Source: Mojavia pulchra JT2-VF2
GTDB taxonomy: Bacteria; Cyanobacteriota; Cyanobacteriia; Cyanobacteriales; Nostocaceae
Assembly (NCBI GenBank): GCA_019359325.1
Contig: JAHHHN010000010.1
Location: 124,001 to 188,000 of the forward strand
Direction of reading: 5' to 3'
Length of the DNA stretch: 64,000 bases
Under the pieces are notes generated by a model, which saw only the letters and a list, made by a program, of their open reading frames with translations, searched no databases and was not told where the DNA came from. A program made the position numbers and the translations under genes. Each line of letters opens with the position of its first letter. Position 1 is the first letter of the stretch. Positions 29,316 to 38,600 of the stretch are shown one piece after another.

Positions 29316-29455
29316 TCATAAAAACGCGACTATGAACCCAAGATATCACAACCAGCGATAAATAACAAAATTACATCTATATATAATAGATTACATTTCT
29401 CAGGGCTTTGGTTGCTACGATTAGATTTGTATAACTTAAGTAAGAAAAACGGATT

Positions 29456-30334
29456 GTGGCTGTTAAACCAGACTGGTTGCGGGTAAAAGCGCCTCAATGG
29501 GAGCGCGTCGGTAATGTTAAAGAAATTTTGCGAGATTTAGCGCTCAATACGGTTTGTGAGGAAGCGTCCTGTCCGAATATTGGTGAGTGCTTCCAAGCTG
29601 GTACTGCTACCTTTTTGATTATGGGGCCAGCTTGTACACGCGCCTGCCCCTACTGCGATATAGATTTTGAAAAAAAGCCTAAACCCCTAGACCCTACTGA
29701 ACCAGCAAGGTTAGCAGAAGCTGTTCGCCGCATGAAACTCAATCATGTGGTAATTACTTCTGTAAATCGAGACGACTTACCTGATGGTGGCGCGTCTCAG
29801 TTTGTGGAGTGTATTACAGCAATTCGCACTGTCTCGCCCCATACTACAATTGAAGTGCTAATTCCTGATCTGTGCGGCAATTGGAATGCTCTGGAGATCA
29901 TTACCAACGCTGCACCAGAAGTGCTAAATCACAATACAGAAACTGTTCCACGCTTGTATCGCCGTGTGCGTCCCCAAGGTAATTATGAGCGCACAATGGA
30001 ATTACTTTTGCGATCGCGCCAAATTGCTCCTTGGATATACACCAAATCCGGTATCATGGTTGGACTTGGTGAAACCGATCAAGAAATCCGTCAAGTCATG
30101 CAAGACTTGCGAGCAGTAGATTGCGATATTTTGACAATTGGGCAATATCTTCAACCCAGTCAAAAACATTTGAAAGTAGATAATTTTATTCACCCAGAAC
30201 AATTTGCCGCTTGGAAAGCATTCGCCGAAGAATTGGGATTCCTGCAAGTTGTTTCCTCACCCTTGACAAGAAGCTCATATCATGCAGAACAAGTCAGAGA
30301 ATTAATGGAACATTACCCCCGCAGTCGAGGTTAG
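29456..30334 (+). CDS. lipA: Lipoyl synthase
   Basis: 292 residues with a GTG start. The auxiliary cluster cysteines lie in [13 protein letters not shown] and the radical-SAM cluster in [11 protein letters not shown] (CX3CX2C). The C-terminal RSSY motif is [12 protein letters not shown]. It inserts two sulfur atoms into octanoyl-lysine of lipoyl domains. In this window the substrate protein GcvH is encoded nearby, although 2-oxoacid dehydrogenases elsewhere would also need it. It starts about 140 bases past the tRNA-Pro gene and is followed after 32 bases by gpsA on the same strand, so the two may be co-transcribed. Confidence 0.95.
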   Translation: MAVKPDWLRVKAPQWERVGNVKEILRDLALNTVCEEASCPNIGECFQAGTATFLIMGPACTRACPYCDIDFEKKPKPLDPTEPARLAEAVRRMKLNHVVITSVNRDDLPDGGASQFVECITAIRTVSPHTTIEVLIPDLCGNWNALEIITNAAPEVLNHNTETVPRLYRRVRPQGNYERTMELLLRSRQIAPWIYTKSGIMVGLGETDQEIRQVMQDLRAVDCDILTIGQYLQPSQKHLKVDNFIHPEQFAAWKAFAEELGFLQVVSSPLTRSSYHAEQVRELMEHYPRSRG

Positions 30335-30365
30335 GAAGACAAGGGAGAATAATGACCAAAAACCA

Positions 30366-31316
30366 ATGGCTAATCCACAATCCATAATCCACAATCCACA
30401 AACCGTAGCCATTTTGGGCAGGGGTGCTTGGGGTACATCTCTGGCAAATCTGGCAGCAGTTAACGGTCATAGGGTGCGCGTGTGGTCGCGTCAGGGGCCA
30501 GAAACTCTCAAAGAGGTGCTACAAGATGCCCAAATTATCTTGTCTGCCATCTCAATGAAAGGTGTGAGAGATGTTGCTACTCAAGTACAGTCTTTCTCCC
30601 TTTCTCCAGAAACAATTTTTGTGACGGCAACAAAAGGTTTAGAGCCAGAAACTACCTGCACGCCGTCACAAATTTGGCAAATAGCATTTCCTAACCATGG
30701 AGTAGTTGTCTTATCTGGGCCTAATTTATCTCAAGAAATTCAACAGTCATTGCCAGCCGCAACGGTAGTAGCCAGTAGCATCACCACTGCTGCTGAAGTA
30801 GTGCAGCTGGTGTTTTCTTCTACTCGATTTCGGGTATATACCAATCCCGATCCTGTGGGAGTGGAACTGGGAGGAACGCTGAAGAATGTCATTGCGATCG
30901 CAGCCGGTGTTTGTGATGGTTTACATCTAGGAACGAATGCCAAAGCCGCTTTAGTTACCCGCGGGCTGACAGAAATAATTCGCATTGGTAGCTTTTGGGG
31001 TGCGAAGACAGAAACATTTTATGGTTTATCAGGTTTAGGGGATTTGCTAGCAACCTGCAATAGCCCTTTAAGCCGAAATTATCAAGTTGGTTACCAACTA
31101 GCTGCTGGCAAAACACTTTTAGAAATTCTGGCGAATTTACAAGGAACTGCTGAAGGAGTCAATACTTGTCAGGTTTTGGTGCAACGAGCCAGGCTGCAAA
31201 ATATTCCTGTGCCAATTACCGAGCAAGTTTACCGCTTACTTCAAGGCGAACTCACACCTCAACAAGCCCTTGATGAACTGATGCTGCGAGACATCAAGCC
31301 AGAATACAACTATTGA
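30366..31316 (+). CDS. gpsA: NAD(P)-dependent glycerol-3-phosphate dehydrogenase
   Basis: 316 residues. The N-terminal nucleotide motif is VAILGRGAWGTSLA, then SGPNLSQEI and the catalytic region LGGTLKNVIAIAAG, with Lys in GTLKN. SGLGDLLATCNSPLSRN follows. It reduces dihydroxyacetone phosphate to sn-glycerol-3-phosphate for glycerolipid synthesis in the cytoplasm. The N-terminus contains an odd tandem (NPQSIIHNPQT) coded by CACAATCCATAATCCACAATCC, a small repeat run into the start region. The real start could be a few codons inward. It is followed by a strong terminator. Confidence 0.94.
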   Translation: MANPQSIIHNPQTVAILGRGAWGTSLANLAAVNGHRVRVWSRQGPETLKEVLQDAQIILSAISMKGVRDVATQVQSFSLSPETIFVTATKGLEPETTCTPSQIWQIAFPNHGVVVLSGPNLSQEIQQSLPAATVVASSITTAAEVVQLVFSSTRFRVYTNPDPVGVELGGTLKNVIAIAAGVCDGLHLGTNAKAALVTRGLTEIIRIGSFWGAKTETFYGLSGLGDLLATCNSPLSRNYQVGYQLAAGKTLLEILANLQGTAEGVNTCQVLVQRARLQNIPVPITEQVYRLLQGELTPQQALDELMLRDIKPEYNY

Positions 31317-31337
31317 AATAATCACTACTTTGCGGAT

Positions 31338-31385
31338 GGAGATTGGAAACAGATGGCTGAATTCTTTCCAATCTCCACATTTTTT
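31338..31385 (+). terminator. Rho-independent terminator after gpsA
   Basis: GGAGATTGGAAA pairs perfectly over 12 bases with TTTCCAATCTCC, then ACATTTTTT. It lies about 20 bases after the gpsA stop. Confidence 0.88.
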
Positions 31386-31404
31386 GAAATTTAAGTACTA
31401 ATTC

Positions 31405-31561
31405 AGGACTTACGCACTCAGATCCCCCAACCCCCTTAAAAAGGGGAGCCACCGCGCCCTTGCGGGTTCCCCGACTCCCTCAGTGGCGTAGCTTTAGACT
31501 TTCCCCCTTTTGAAGGGGGGCTAGGGGGGATCAAGTTTTCAGGCTTCAGTGCGTAAGTCCT
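31405..31561. repeat. MITE-like inverted-end element (AGGACTTACGCACT ends)
   Basis: AGGACTTACGCACT (31405-31418) is an exact inverted copy of AGTGCGTAAGTCCT (31548-31561). Nested inside are GATCCCCCAACCCCC facing GGGGGGCTAGGGGGGATC, so almost the whole 157 bp can fold on itself. The central 31450-31495 part carries GGAGCCACC...GGGTTCCCCGACT, related to the repeat in cobN. It is non-coding. Confidence 0.75.
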
Positions 31562-32079
31562 ATAATTTTGGGAATCTTAAACCGCAATTGCTTAGTATTT
31601 GCACTTAAGCATTACTACTAACGTACTGCCGATGACAATTACTTATACCTCTTACCAAATATTCCTTAGAGGGAAATTAGTAAATTGTCAGGATACTACC
31701 TTTATAGCCATGTAGATATGACTATGCTGATTACGAACATGGTTTTCACCGAAATATGTTTATAGAATGTTACTTTTATAACTGCCAAAAGCTATCGAAA
31801 TTGAAATGTTAATGAGGTAGTTGATAACCTAAAAGCTAGCTGTAGAGATGAATAGCTATTGGTTCAGTCAGAGAACTACAGCAGCAAGCTATTTCGGTAG
31901 TTATGTTTAAAAAATAACTATTACAGCTTTTTTTCCTTTTTTTCAAAAAAAACTGTAATCAAATCTTAAACCGTGTTAGTTCATCTTGAATCACGGGAAC
32001 AATAGCAATAGTTAAATAGCTGACCTTAATCTTAGCTGACCGTAATCTATTGTTACCTGGAGCCATTGAGACGATCTTT
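31562..32079. other. Upstream region of the sigma factor gene
   Basis: 518 bases with no gene. A T-run (31925-31950) next to AAAAAACTG is present but no hairpin is clear. It is long for a leader, as is usual for group 2 sigma genes with several start sites. Transcription starts cannot be fixed from sequence. Confidence 0.4.
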
Positions 32080-33330
32080 ATGCCAGCAACATCTTTTTAC
32101 GCAGATGCCCCTTACAACGCCCAAAAACCCCACCAGGCATTAGACCGAGATCTTACGGTTGACGATAGTGACTTGGCTGTAGATGATCTACAGGATTTGG
32201 AATTGACTGCTGTTGACCCTGCTCATTTTGCTGCTAACACCAACCGTCGCAGTACAGACCTAGTACGTTTGTATCTTCAAGAAATTGGTCGGGTTCGATT
32301 GTTAGGGCGGGATGAAGAAGTTTCAGAAGCTCAAAAAGTCCAGCGTTACTTGCGGATGCGGATAGTTCTTGCTAACGCCGCCAAGCATGGGGATGCAGTA
32401 ATTTCGCCTTATTTGCGGTTAATTGAAGTTCAGGAGCGTCTGGCCTCCGAACTGGGACACCGACCATCTTTGGAAAGATGGGCTGCTACTGCTGGTGTCA
32501 ACGTGTCAGACCTGAAGCCAATTTTGGGAGATGGCAAGCGTCGCTGGGCAGAAATTGCCAAGATGACGGTAGAAGAACTGGAGCAAATTCAGTCCCAAGG
32601 ACTCCAAGCGAAAGAACACATGATTAAGGCGAATCTTCGCTTAGTGGTGTCTGTTGCTAAGAAGTATCAAAATCGTGGTTTAGAATTGTTGGATTTAGTC
32701 CAAGAAGGCACGCTAGGCTTAGAGCGAGCTGTAGAAAAATTTGACCCCACCAAGGGTTATCGCTTTAGTACTTATGCTTACTGGTGGATTCGTCAGGGAA
32801 TTACAAGAGCGATCGCAACTTCTAGCCGCACAATTCGCCTCCCTGTTCACATCACGGAAAAGCTGAACAAAATTAAAAAAGCCCAACGTAAAATAGCTCA
32901 AGAAAAAGGCCGCACCCCCACCTTAGAAGATTTGGCAGTTGAGCTAGAAATGACACCTACTCAGGTACGGGAAGTTTTATTACGTGTGCCACGTTCCGTT
33001 TCTTTAGAAACAAAAGTAGGAAAAGATAAAGATACAGAGCTAGGGGAATTACTGGAAACCGACAGTGTAACCCCAGAAGAAATGTTAATGCGAGAATCTT
33101 TGCAAAGAGACTTGCAACATTTGTTGGCTGATTTAACTAGCCGCGAGCGTGATGTAATTTTGATGCGGTTCGGTTTAGCAGATGGCCATCCTTACTCCTT
33201 AGCGGAAATTGGACGTGCTCTCGATTTATCTAGAGAACGTGTACGACAAATTGAATCTAAGGCTTTACAAAAACTACGCCAACCTAAGCGCCGTAACCTA
33301 ATCCGCGATTACTTGGAGTCTCTTAGTTAA
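32080..33330 (+). CDS. sigC: Group 2 RNA polymerase sigma factor, probably SigC
   Basis: 416 residues from the ATG at 32080; the frame also opens at a TTG at 32050. Region 1.2 reads STDLVRLYLQEIGRVRLL. Region 2 has NLRLVVSVAKKYQNRGLELLDLVQEGTLGLERAVEKFDPTKGYRFSTYAYWWIRQGITRAI. Region 4 has LTSRERDVILMRFGL and SLAEIGRALDLSRERVRQIESKALQKLR. There is no region 1.1, as in group 2 factors. It stands 440 bases before furA on the same strand, as I recall for sigC (all1692) and furA (all1691) of Nostoc sp. PCC 7120. The exact letter is by synteny, not by alignment. Confidence 0.8.
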   Translation: MPATSFYADAPYNAQKPHQALDRDLTVDDSDLAVDDLQDLELTAVDPAHFAANTNRRSTDLVRLYLQEIGRVRLLGRDEEVSEAQKVQRYLRMRIVLANAAKHGDAVISPYLRLIEVQERLASELGHRPSLERWAATAGVNVSDLKPILGDGKRRWAEIAKMTVEELEQIQSQGLQAKEHMIKANLRLVVSVAKKYQNRGLELLDLVQEGTLGLERAVEKFDPTKGYRFSTYAYWWIRQGITRAIATSSRTIRLPVHITEKLNKIKKAQRKIAQEKGRTPTLEDLAVELEMTPTQVREVLLRVPRSVSLETKVGKDKDTELGELLETDSVTPEEMLMRESLQRDLQHLLADLTSRERDVILMRFGLADGHPYSLAEIGRALDLSRERVRQIESKALQKLRQPKRRNLIRDYLESLS

Positions 33331-33770
33331 TCAATAGTCAGCGGTCAATGGTCAATAGCGAACTGAACAATATCCAAACTATGGATTGTTGACTCTGGAC
33401 TATTTATTAAGTAGCAGACGAGTACTCCTACACAAAATTTAGAATTCAAAATTAAAAAAGCCTATCTAAAAAGCTTTTCAATGATTTTGAATAGTTACTC
33501 TATCGACACTGTGTTTTACTGACTTGATCCCCGTTGCCAAAATTTTTCTAGTTATGGCAAATTATTATCACTTAAGCGAGATTGAGTTTTGTTAACTCTG
33601 TTCTGAGGATATGTTTCTGGCGGGGATCACCTATTATTTTTCAGCCCATCAAGATTTGATTAAATATTCTTCAATCTTTAGCAAACTTTCTCAATAAGTG
33701 ATAGTTGTTGCAAATTCCTTGGAATATTTGTTATATTCTCAATTATTAGGCTTTGTTGAGAAAAACTAGT
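33331..33770. other. sigC-furA intergenic region
   Basis: 440 bases without a gene. The part near the furA start has a sigma-70-like promoter. AT-rich stretches such as TTATTATCACTTAAG (near 33564) could hold Fur-binding sites for autoregulation, but no clean iron box was confirmed. Confidence 0.4.
33708..33737 (+). promoter_or_regulatory. Candidate furA promoter
   Basis: TTGCAA (33708-33713) and TATATT (33732-33737) are separated by 18 bases and lie 33 bases before the furA ATG. The fit to the -35/-10 consensus is good for cyanobacterial DNA. Not proven. Confidence 0.45.
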
Positions 33771-34226
33771 ATGACTGTCTACACAACTACTTCACTCAAA
33801 GCAGAGCTAAACGACCGAGGTTGGCGTTTAACTCCCCAAAGAGAAACAATTCTACACATTTTTCAAGAACTTCCGCAAGGTGAACACCTCAGTGCAGAGG
33901 ATCTTTACCATCGCCTAGAAACTGATGGGGAAGGAATAAGTCTGTCAACTATCTATCGAACTTTGAAGTTGATGGCTAGAATGGGAATTTTGCGGGAACT
34001 AGAATTGGGGGAAGGGCATAAACATTACGAACTTAACCAGCCCTACCCCCATCACCACCATCACCTGATCTGTGTCAGATGCAACAATACAATTGAGTTT
34101 AAAAACGACTCAATTTTAAAAATTGGTGCTAAAACTGCCCAAAAAGAAGGTTTTCATCTCCTTGACTGTCAGTTGACAATCCATGCAGTCTGTCCCAAGT
34201 GCCAAAGGGCACTTATGCCACTGTAG
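33771..34226 (+). CDS. furA: Ferric uptake regulator FurA
   Basis: 151 residues from MTVYTTTSLKAEL; the frame opens six codons earlier at 33753 but the family start is the ATG at 33771. The winged-helix has RLTPQRETIL and ISLSTIYRTLKLM. The metal site region is HKHYELNQPYPHHHHHLICVRC, with a second CxxC in CPKCQR. With Fe2+ it represses iron-uptake and other genes; in cyanobacteria it also binds haem. The peptidoglycan-binding gene converges from the other strand 128 bases away. In Nostoc 7120 an antisense RNA from that convergent gene covers furA, and the same layout is seen here. Confidence 0.95.
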   Translation: MTVYTTTSLKAELNDRGWRLTPQRETILHIFQELPQGEHLSAEDLYHRLETDGEGISLSTIYRTLKLMARMGILRELELGEGHKHYELNQPYPHHHHHLICVRCNNTIEFKNDSILKIGAKTAQKEGFHLLDCQLTIHAVCPKCQRALMPL

Positions 34227-34345
34227 TACCTGAATGGGATAACAAGGCGGAGTCTCAAATTAACCAATAAGTGAAATTTTGAGCAATTTTTCATTCGCTG
34301 TTATCGGAGGTAAGCAACCAGTTGGGGAATCATACTCAAAGACCT

Positions 34346-34370
34346 AAGCGGATGCTAAAAGCGTCCGCTT
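34346..34370. terminator. Hairpin at the convergent furA/peptidoglycan-binding junction
   Basis: AAGCGGA pairs with TCCGCTT, extended by partial pairing of TGC/GCG, with a loop TAAAA. It overlaps the stop codon of the minus-strand gene (34355-34357). Neither side has a good T-run, so it is a weak terminator in both directions. That would allow read-through transcripts into the opposing gene. Confidence 0.45.
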
Positions 34371-35602
34371 CTTACGTCTTTAAGACTGATACCGTAAAAT
34401 TCTTGGGCTTGCTTAATTGCTTTTCTAGTGTCCTCTGCCATTACGCCGTTCAGTTGACCTTTGTAAAAGCCTTTCTCTTGTAGTCGTCTTTGGATTTCCA
34501 AAACACTGAACTCGCTCTTGGAAGTAGGATTAACTAAGCTATATAACTTAGCTCGAGTAGTTGGGCCAGCAACACCACTTGACGCTAAATAATTAGCAGC
34601 CTGAAATCGCCGTACAGCATCTGCGGTATATGGGCCAAAGTAGCCATTTGGTTCTCCCTGTAAATATCCTGCCTTGATCAACTGCTCTTGCAAAATACGA
34701 ACCGCTTCACCGCGATCGCCTCGGCGGAGTTTGTCTCTTTCCACAACTGGTTTAGGAGCATCTTCTCCACTACCAACTCCAACTGGTGGCAATTTACCTA
34801 GTGTCACAGGGCCAACAATACCATCAGGCGCTAATTTGTAAGCTGTTTGGAATCGTTTGACAGCTTCTTCTGTAATTGGGCCAAATATCCCTGTTGCATT
34901 ACCGTAATAAAAGCCAGCAACTCGCAACCTTTCTTGCAAAACTCTGACTTCTTCGCCTTCATCACCTCTGCTAATAAAATTAGAATTGTTTCGCTTGTTA
35001 GTTACTGAAGTCGGTACACTAGTTCTTCTAGCTGATGTACTCGTAGCAATAATTTTTCTAGCTGGTGTACTTACAGCATTAGTCTTTCTTGCTGATGTAC
35101 TCGCAGCATTAGTTCTAGTGGCTGAGTTACTTACAGTAATTGGTTCTTTCACCTGTGTACTTGTATTGAAGGCCGTTGTGGTAAAAGCAGTTGTACTAGC
35201 AGATGCGGTACGCCAATTATCTAATTTTTGGATAGTTGTAGCTCCGACAATGCCATCCACTGGTAAACCTGCTGCTTGTTGGAAGCGGCGGACAGCATCT
35301 TCTGTGGGAAAATCATATATCTGTGTAATGGGAGCTTGGTAATAGCCTATTTTTTTCAGTTGTTGTTGTAGATTCCTGACAGATGGGCCTTGATCGCCTC
35401 GTTCCAATGCCATGACGCTACTGACTGCACTCAGAATAGACAGCATGAGGGCAAGAGGTAGCATATACTTCCAAGCCCTGCTAGAAAGTCTTTTCCAGTC
35501 AGGTGTTGCTGTTTTGTTTAACAAATAGCTTAAAGAAACCAATTCGCTGGGTTGGTTATCTTCGTATGCAAAAGCTAGGTGCAAATACGCGAGGTTGTCC
35601 AT
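34355..35602 (-). CDS. Peptidoglycan-binding protein with four PG_binding_1 domains
   Basis: 415 residues. A single transmembrane/signal segment at about 47-64 (YMLPLALMLSILSAVSSVMA) follows a 45-residue cytoplasmic head. Then come peptidoglycan-binding domains with the pattern RGDxGxxVRxLQxxLxxxGYY...AVRRFQxxxGLPVDGIVGxxTxxKL at about 67-130, 210-270, 290-350 and 365-410 (the last shorter). The first and second are joined by a low-complexity linker of repeated (T/S)xARKTNA-like units. It probably anchors to cell-wall glycan. Its position corresponds to alr1690 next to furA in Nostoc 7120, the source of the antisense alpha-furA RNA. cobN follows on the same strand, upstream, with 18 bases between. 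Confidence 0.88.
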   Translation of the reverse strand: MDNLAYLHLAFAYEDNQPSELVSLSYLLNKTATPDWKRLSSRAWKYMLPLALMLSILSAVSSVMALERGDQGPSVRNLQQQLKKIGYYQAPITQIYDFPTEDAVRRFQQAAGLPVDGIVGATTIQKLDNWRTASASTTAFTTTAFNTSTQVKEPITVSNSATRTNAASTSARKTNAVSTPARKIIATSTSARRTSVPTSVTNKRNNSNFISRGDEGEEVRVLQERLRVAGFYYGNATGIFGPITEEAVKRFQTAYKLAPDGIVGPVTLGKLPPVGVGSGEDAPKPVVERDKLRRGDRGEAVRILQEQLIKAGYLQGEPNGYFGPYTADAVRRFQAANYLASSGVAGPTTRAKLYSLVNPTSKSEFSVLEIQRRLQEKGFYKGQLNGVMAEDTRKAIKQAQEFYGISLKDVRSGRF

Positions 35603-35620
35603 ATTCGTTGCCTACACCAC

Positions 35621-38600
35621 TTATTGTTCTTCGATTACTGCTTCAGCTTGATGTACTAAGTTTCTTAAAGTTTCCAATACCCTTATATTTACATCCTGCC
35701 ATAAACCGCGCTTGTGTGCCTCTAGTAATCTTTCAGCAATATCACGTAACGCCCATGGATTTTTTTCTTGAATAAATTCAGAAACCCCAGGATCAAGTAA
35801 ATAAGATTGTACAATTCCCTGATACATATAATCTTCAACACATTGAGTTGTAACATCATAAGCGAATAAAAAATCTACCGTCGTCGCCATTTCAAATGCT
35901 CCTTTGTAACCGTGGCGCATGGCTCCCGCAATCCATTTCGGATTTACAACACGAGAACGATATACCCGTGCGATTTCTTCTCTGAGTTGGCGCACACGTG
36001 GTTGAGCAGGAATAGAATTATCACCAAAATAAGTTTGGGGATTCTTTCCTTGAAGAGAACGCACTGCGGCTGTTAAACCACCTTGAAATTGGTAATAGTC
36101 ATCAGAATCGAGCAAGTCGTGTTCGCGGTTGTCTTGGTTGTGCAGCACAACTTGTGTCTGCACTAAGCGTTGCTCAAAGGCTTCAGGCGCAGCAATTCCC
36201 ACTAAACCGCCTTGGTCTTGGGAAGAACTAGCCTTAGTGTAGGCGTAACAACTCCAGTTTATATAAGCACGAGCTAAATCTTCGTCATTTGTCCAATTTT
36301 GTGACTCAATTAAGCCTTGGAGTCCAGCACCGTAAGCACCTGGTTTAGAACCAAAGATGCGGTAACGCGATCGCACCAGCGCCTCCTCGGAAGCTAAACC
36401 TTGTGCAGTCCAAAAATCAGTATCTTGGTAGACTTGCGCTGCTAGCGGGTTTTGCTCTGGCGGTTCATCCAAAGCCGCTACTGCTTGTACCGCTGCATCG
36501 AATAAATCTATTAAGTTGGGGAAAGCATCCCGAAAGAATCCAGAAATCCGCAAAGTTACATCGACGCGGGGCCGTCCCAAAATTGAAAGTGGCAAAATTT
36601 CAAAATCTACTACACGCCGTGCTGCACCATCCCACACAGGTTGCACGCCCAATAATGCCAACGCTTCGGCGATATCATCACCTCCAGTTCGCATGGTAGC
36701 TGTTCCCCATACTGATAATGCTAGGGTTTTTGGATACTCACCATTTTCCTGTGTATAACATTCAATTAAGTTTTCTGCGGCTTTCCTGCCAATATCCCAA
36801 GCTGTTTCTGTAGGTAGGGCACGAATATCAACTGAGTAAAAGTTTCTACCTGTAGGTAAGACTTCCGGTCGTCCGCGGGTGGGTGCGCCAGATGGGGCAC
36901 TCTGGATATACCTACCATCGAGTCCGCGTAACAGATTAGTGATTTCTAGGTGGGTTTGTTGTAATGCTGGCACGAGTTTCGTACTGATCCAATGGAGAAC
37001 CTTAAGGACTGGGGACTGGGCACTAGGGACTAGGGAGGAGGTTATTAGTTCTTCGACTAGTAAGGCTGCGTGTTCTTCTAGGGCTTCAACAACATCGCCG
37101 ATAGTGTGACACGATATCTGAGTTTTATCAGCAACAAGCTTGCGCTCGAAGGCTGATAGTTGAGTGCTGAAATCTGCTGTTAGGGGATCGAAATCAAGAC
37201 CCCACTCTTGAGCTAAGGCACGGGTAATACCTAACGAATGTCGATTGGGTATCCGGGCGATCGCTACTATCAAATCTCGCAACTGTCTGCCTTGAGGACA
37301 TTGGCCAAAAATGTGCAATCCATCTCGGATTTGGGCTTCTTTTAATTCACAAAGATAGCCATTTATAGAATTCAAAATTAACAATTCAAAATTTATAATA
37401 TCTTGTTCATTGTTAATTCCTAAATCTAGATGTAAATTTTCTTGAATAATTAGCTCGCGTATGCGATCGCGGATCATCGGCAACCGCACTGGATCTAAAC
37501 TTTCAGCCTCATAATACTCATCAATTAAATTCTCTAACTGTTGCAAAGAACCATAAAGTTCTGCACGAGTCATTGGGGGCGTCAAGTGGTCGATAATCAC
37601 TGCTTGAGTACGGCGTTTAGCTTGTGAACCCTCACCAGGATCGTTAACAATAAACGGGTAAAGGTGAGGAAGTGGGCCTAAAGCAACTTCTGGATAACAA
37701 TTACTAGATAAAGCCAGACTTTTACCGGGTAACCATTCTAAATTGCCATGTTTCCCGACATGAACAACAGCATCCGCACCAAAACATTCTCTAACCCAAT
37801 AATAAAAAGCTAAATAAGCATGAGTTGGCTCTAAATCAGGAGCATGATAATTCAAACTAGGGTCAATATCATAGCCGCGTGCTGGCTGAATTCCCACAAA
37901 AATGTTACCAAGTTGAATACCGGGAATCGGGATTGGGCATTGGGTATTGGGGAAGTTTTTCTCCCCTGCTCTCCGAAGTTGCTCCACTTGGGGAGCCACC
38001 CCCGTGGGCGGGTTCCCCGACTTGAGGGGAGTGGCGTGAAACCCCTGCGTACCCGTCACTCTCTCCTGCTCCCTGCTCCCCTGCTCAAAATTTCCCCACC
38101 GTTCACAAATAGCTTGCTGTACAACTTGTGGCAAAGCAGCGAAATAATCTTGATATTCTGCCAAAGAAAGACTTTGCTTGACTGGTCGCCAATCCCTACC
38201 TTCTGGATCATTAGTTACACCAGCAGTAAGAAGTTGAATTAACTCATCACTATTGGCGGGTAAATTGTCTAGTTGATAGCCAGCCAACTGTAAAGCTTGG
38301 AGAATTTCCACGCAACTAGCTGGTGTATCTAATCCCACACCATTAGCGAGGCGTCCATCACGGTTAGGGTAGTTTGCCACAATCAAAGCAATTTTCCGTT
38401 CTTGGGGAGGCTTACAACTCAGGCGCACCCAATTAGCTGCTAGTTGAGATACAAATTCAATGCGATCGCTTACAGGCTCATAAACTACCACATCTGTTTC
38501 TAAATCCGAATTTCGACTTTGCACTGTCTTAAAAGACACAGCGCGACTAATAATCCGCCCATCTACCTCTGGTAGCGCCACATTCATCGCTATATCGCGG

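Noticed and set aside
34986-35342. 118-codon frame opposite the peptidoglycan-binding linker
   Set aside because: It mirrors the low-complexity linker repeats and gives a repetitive hydrophobic peptide.
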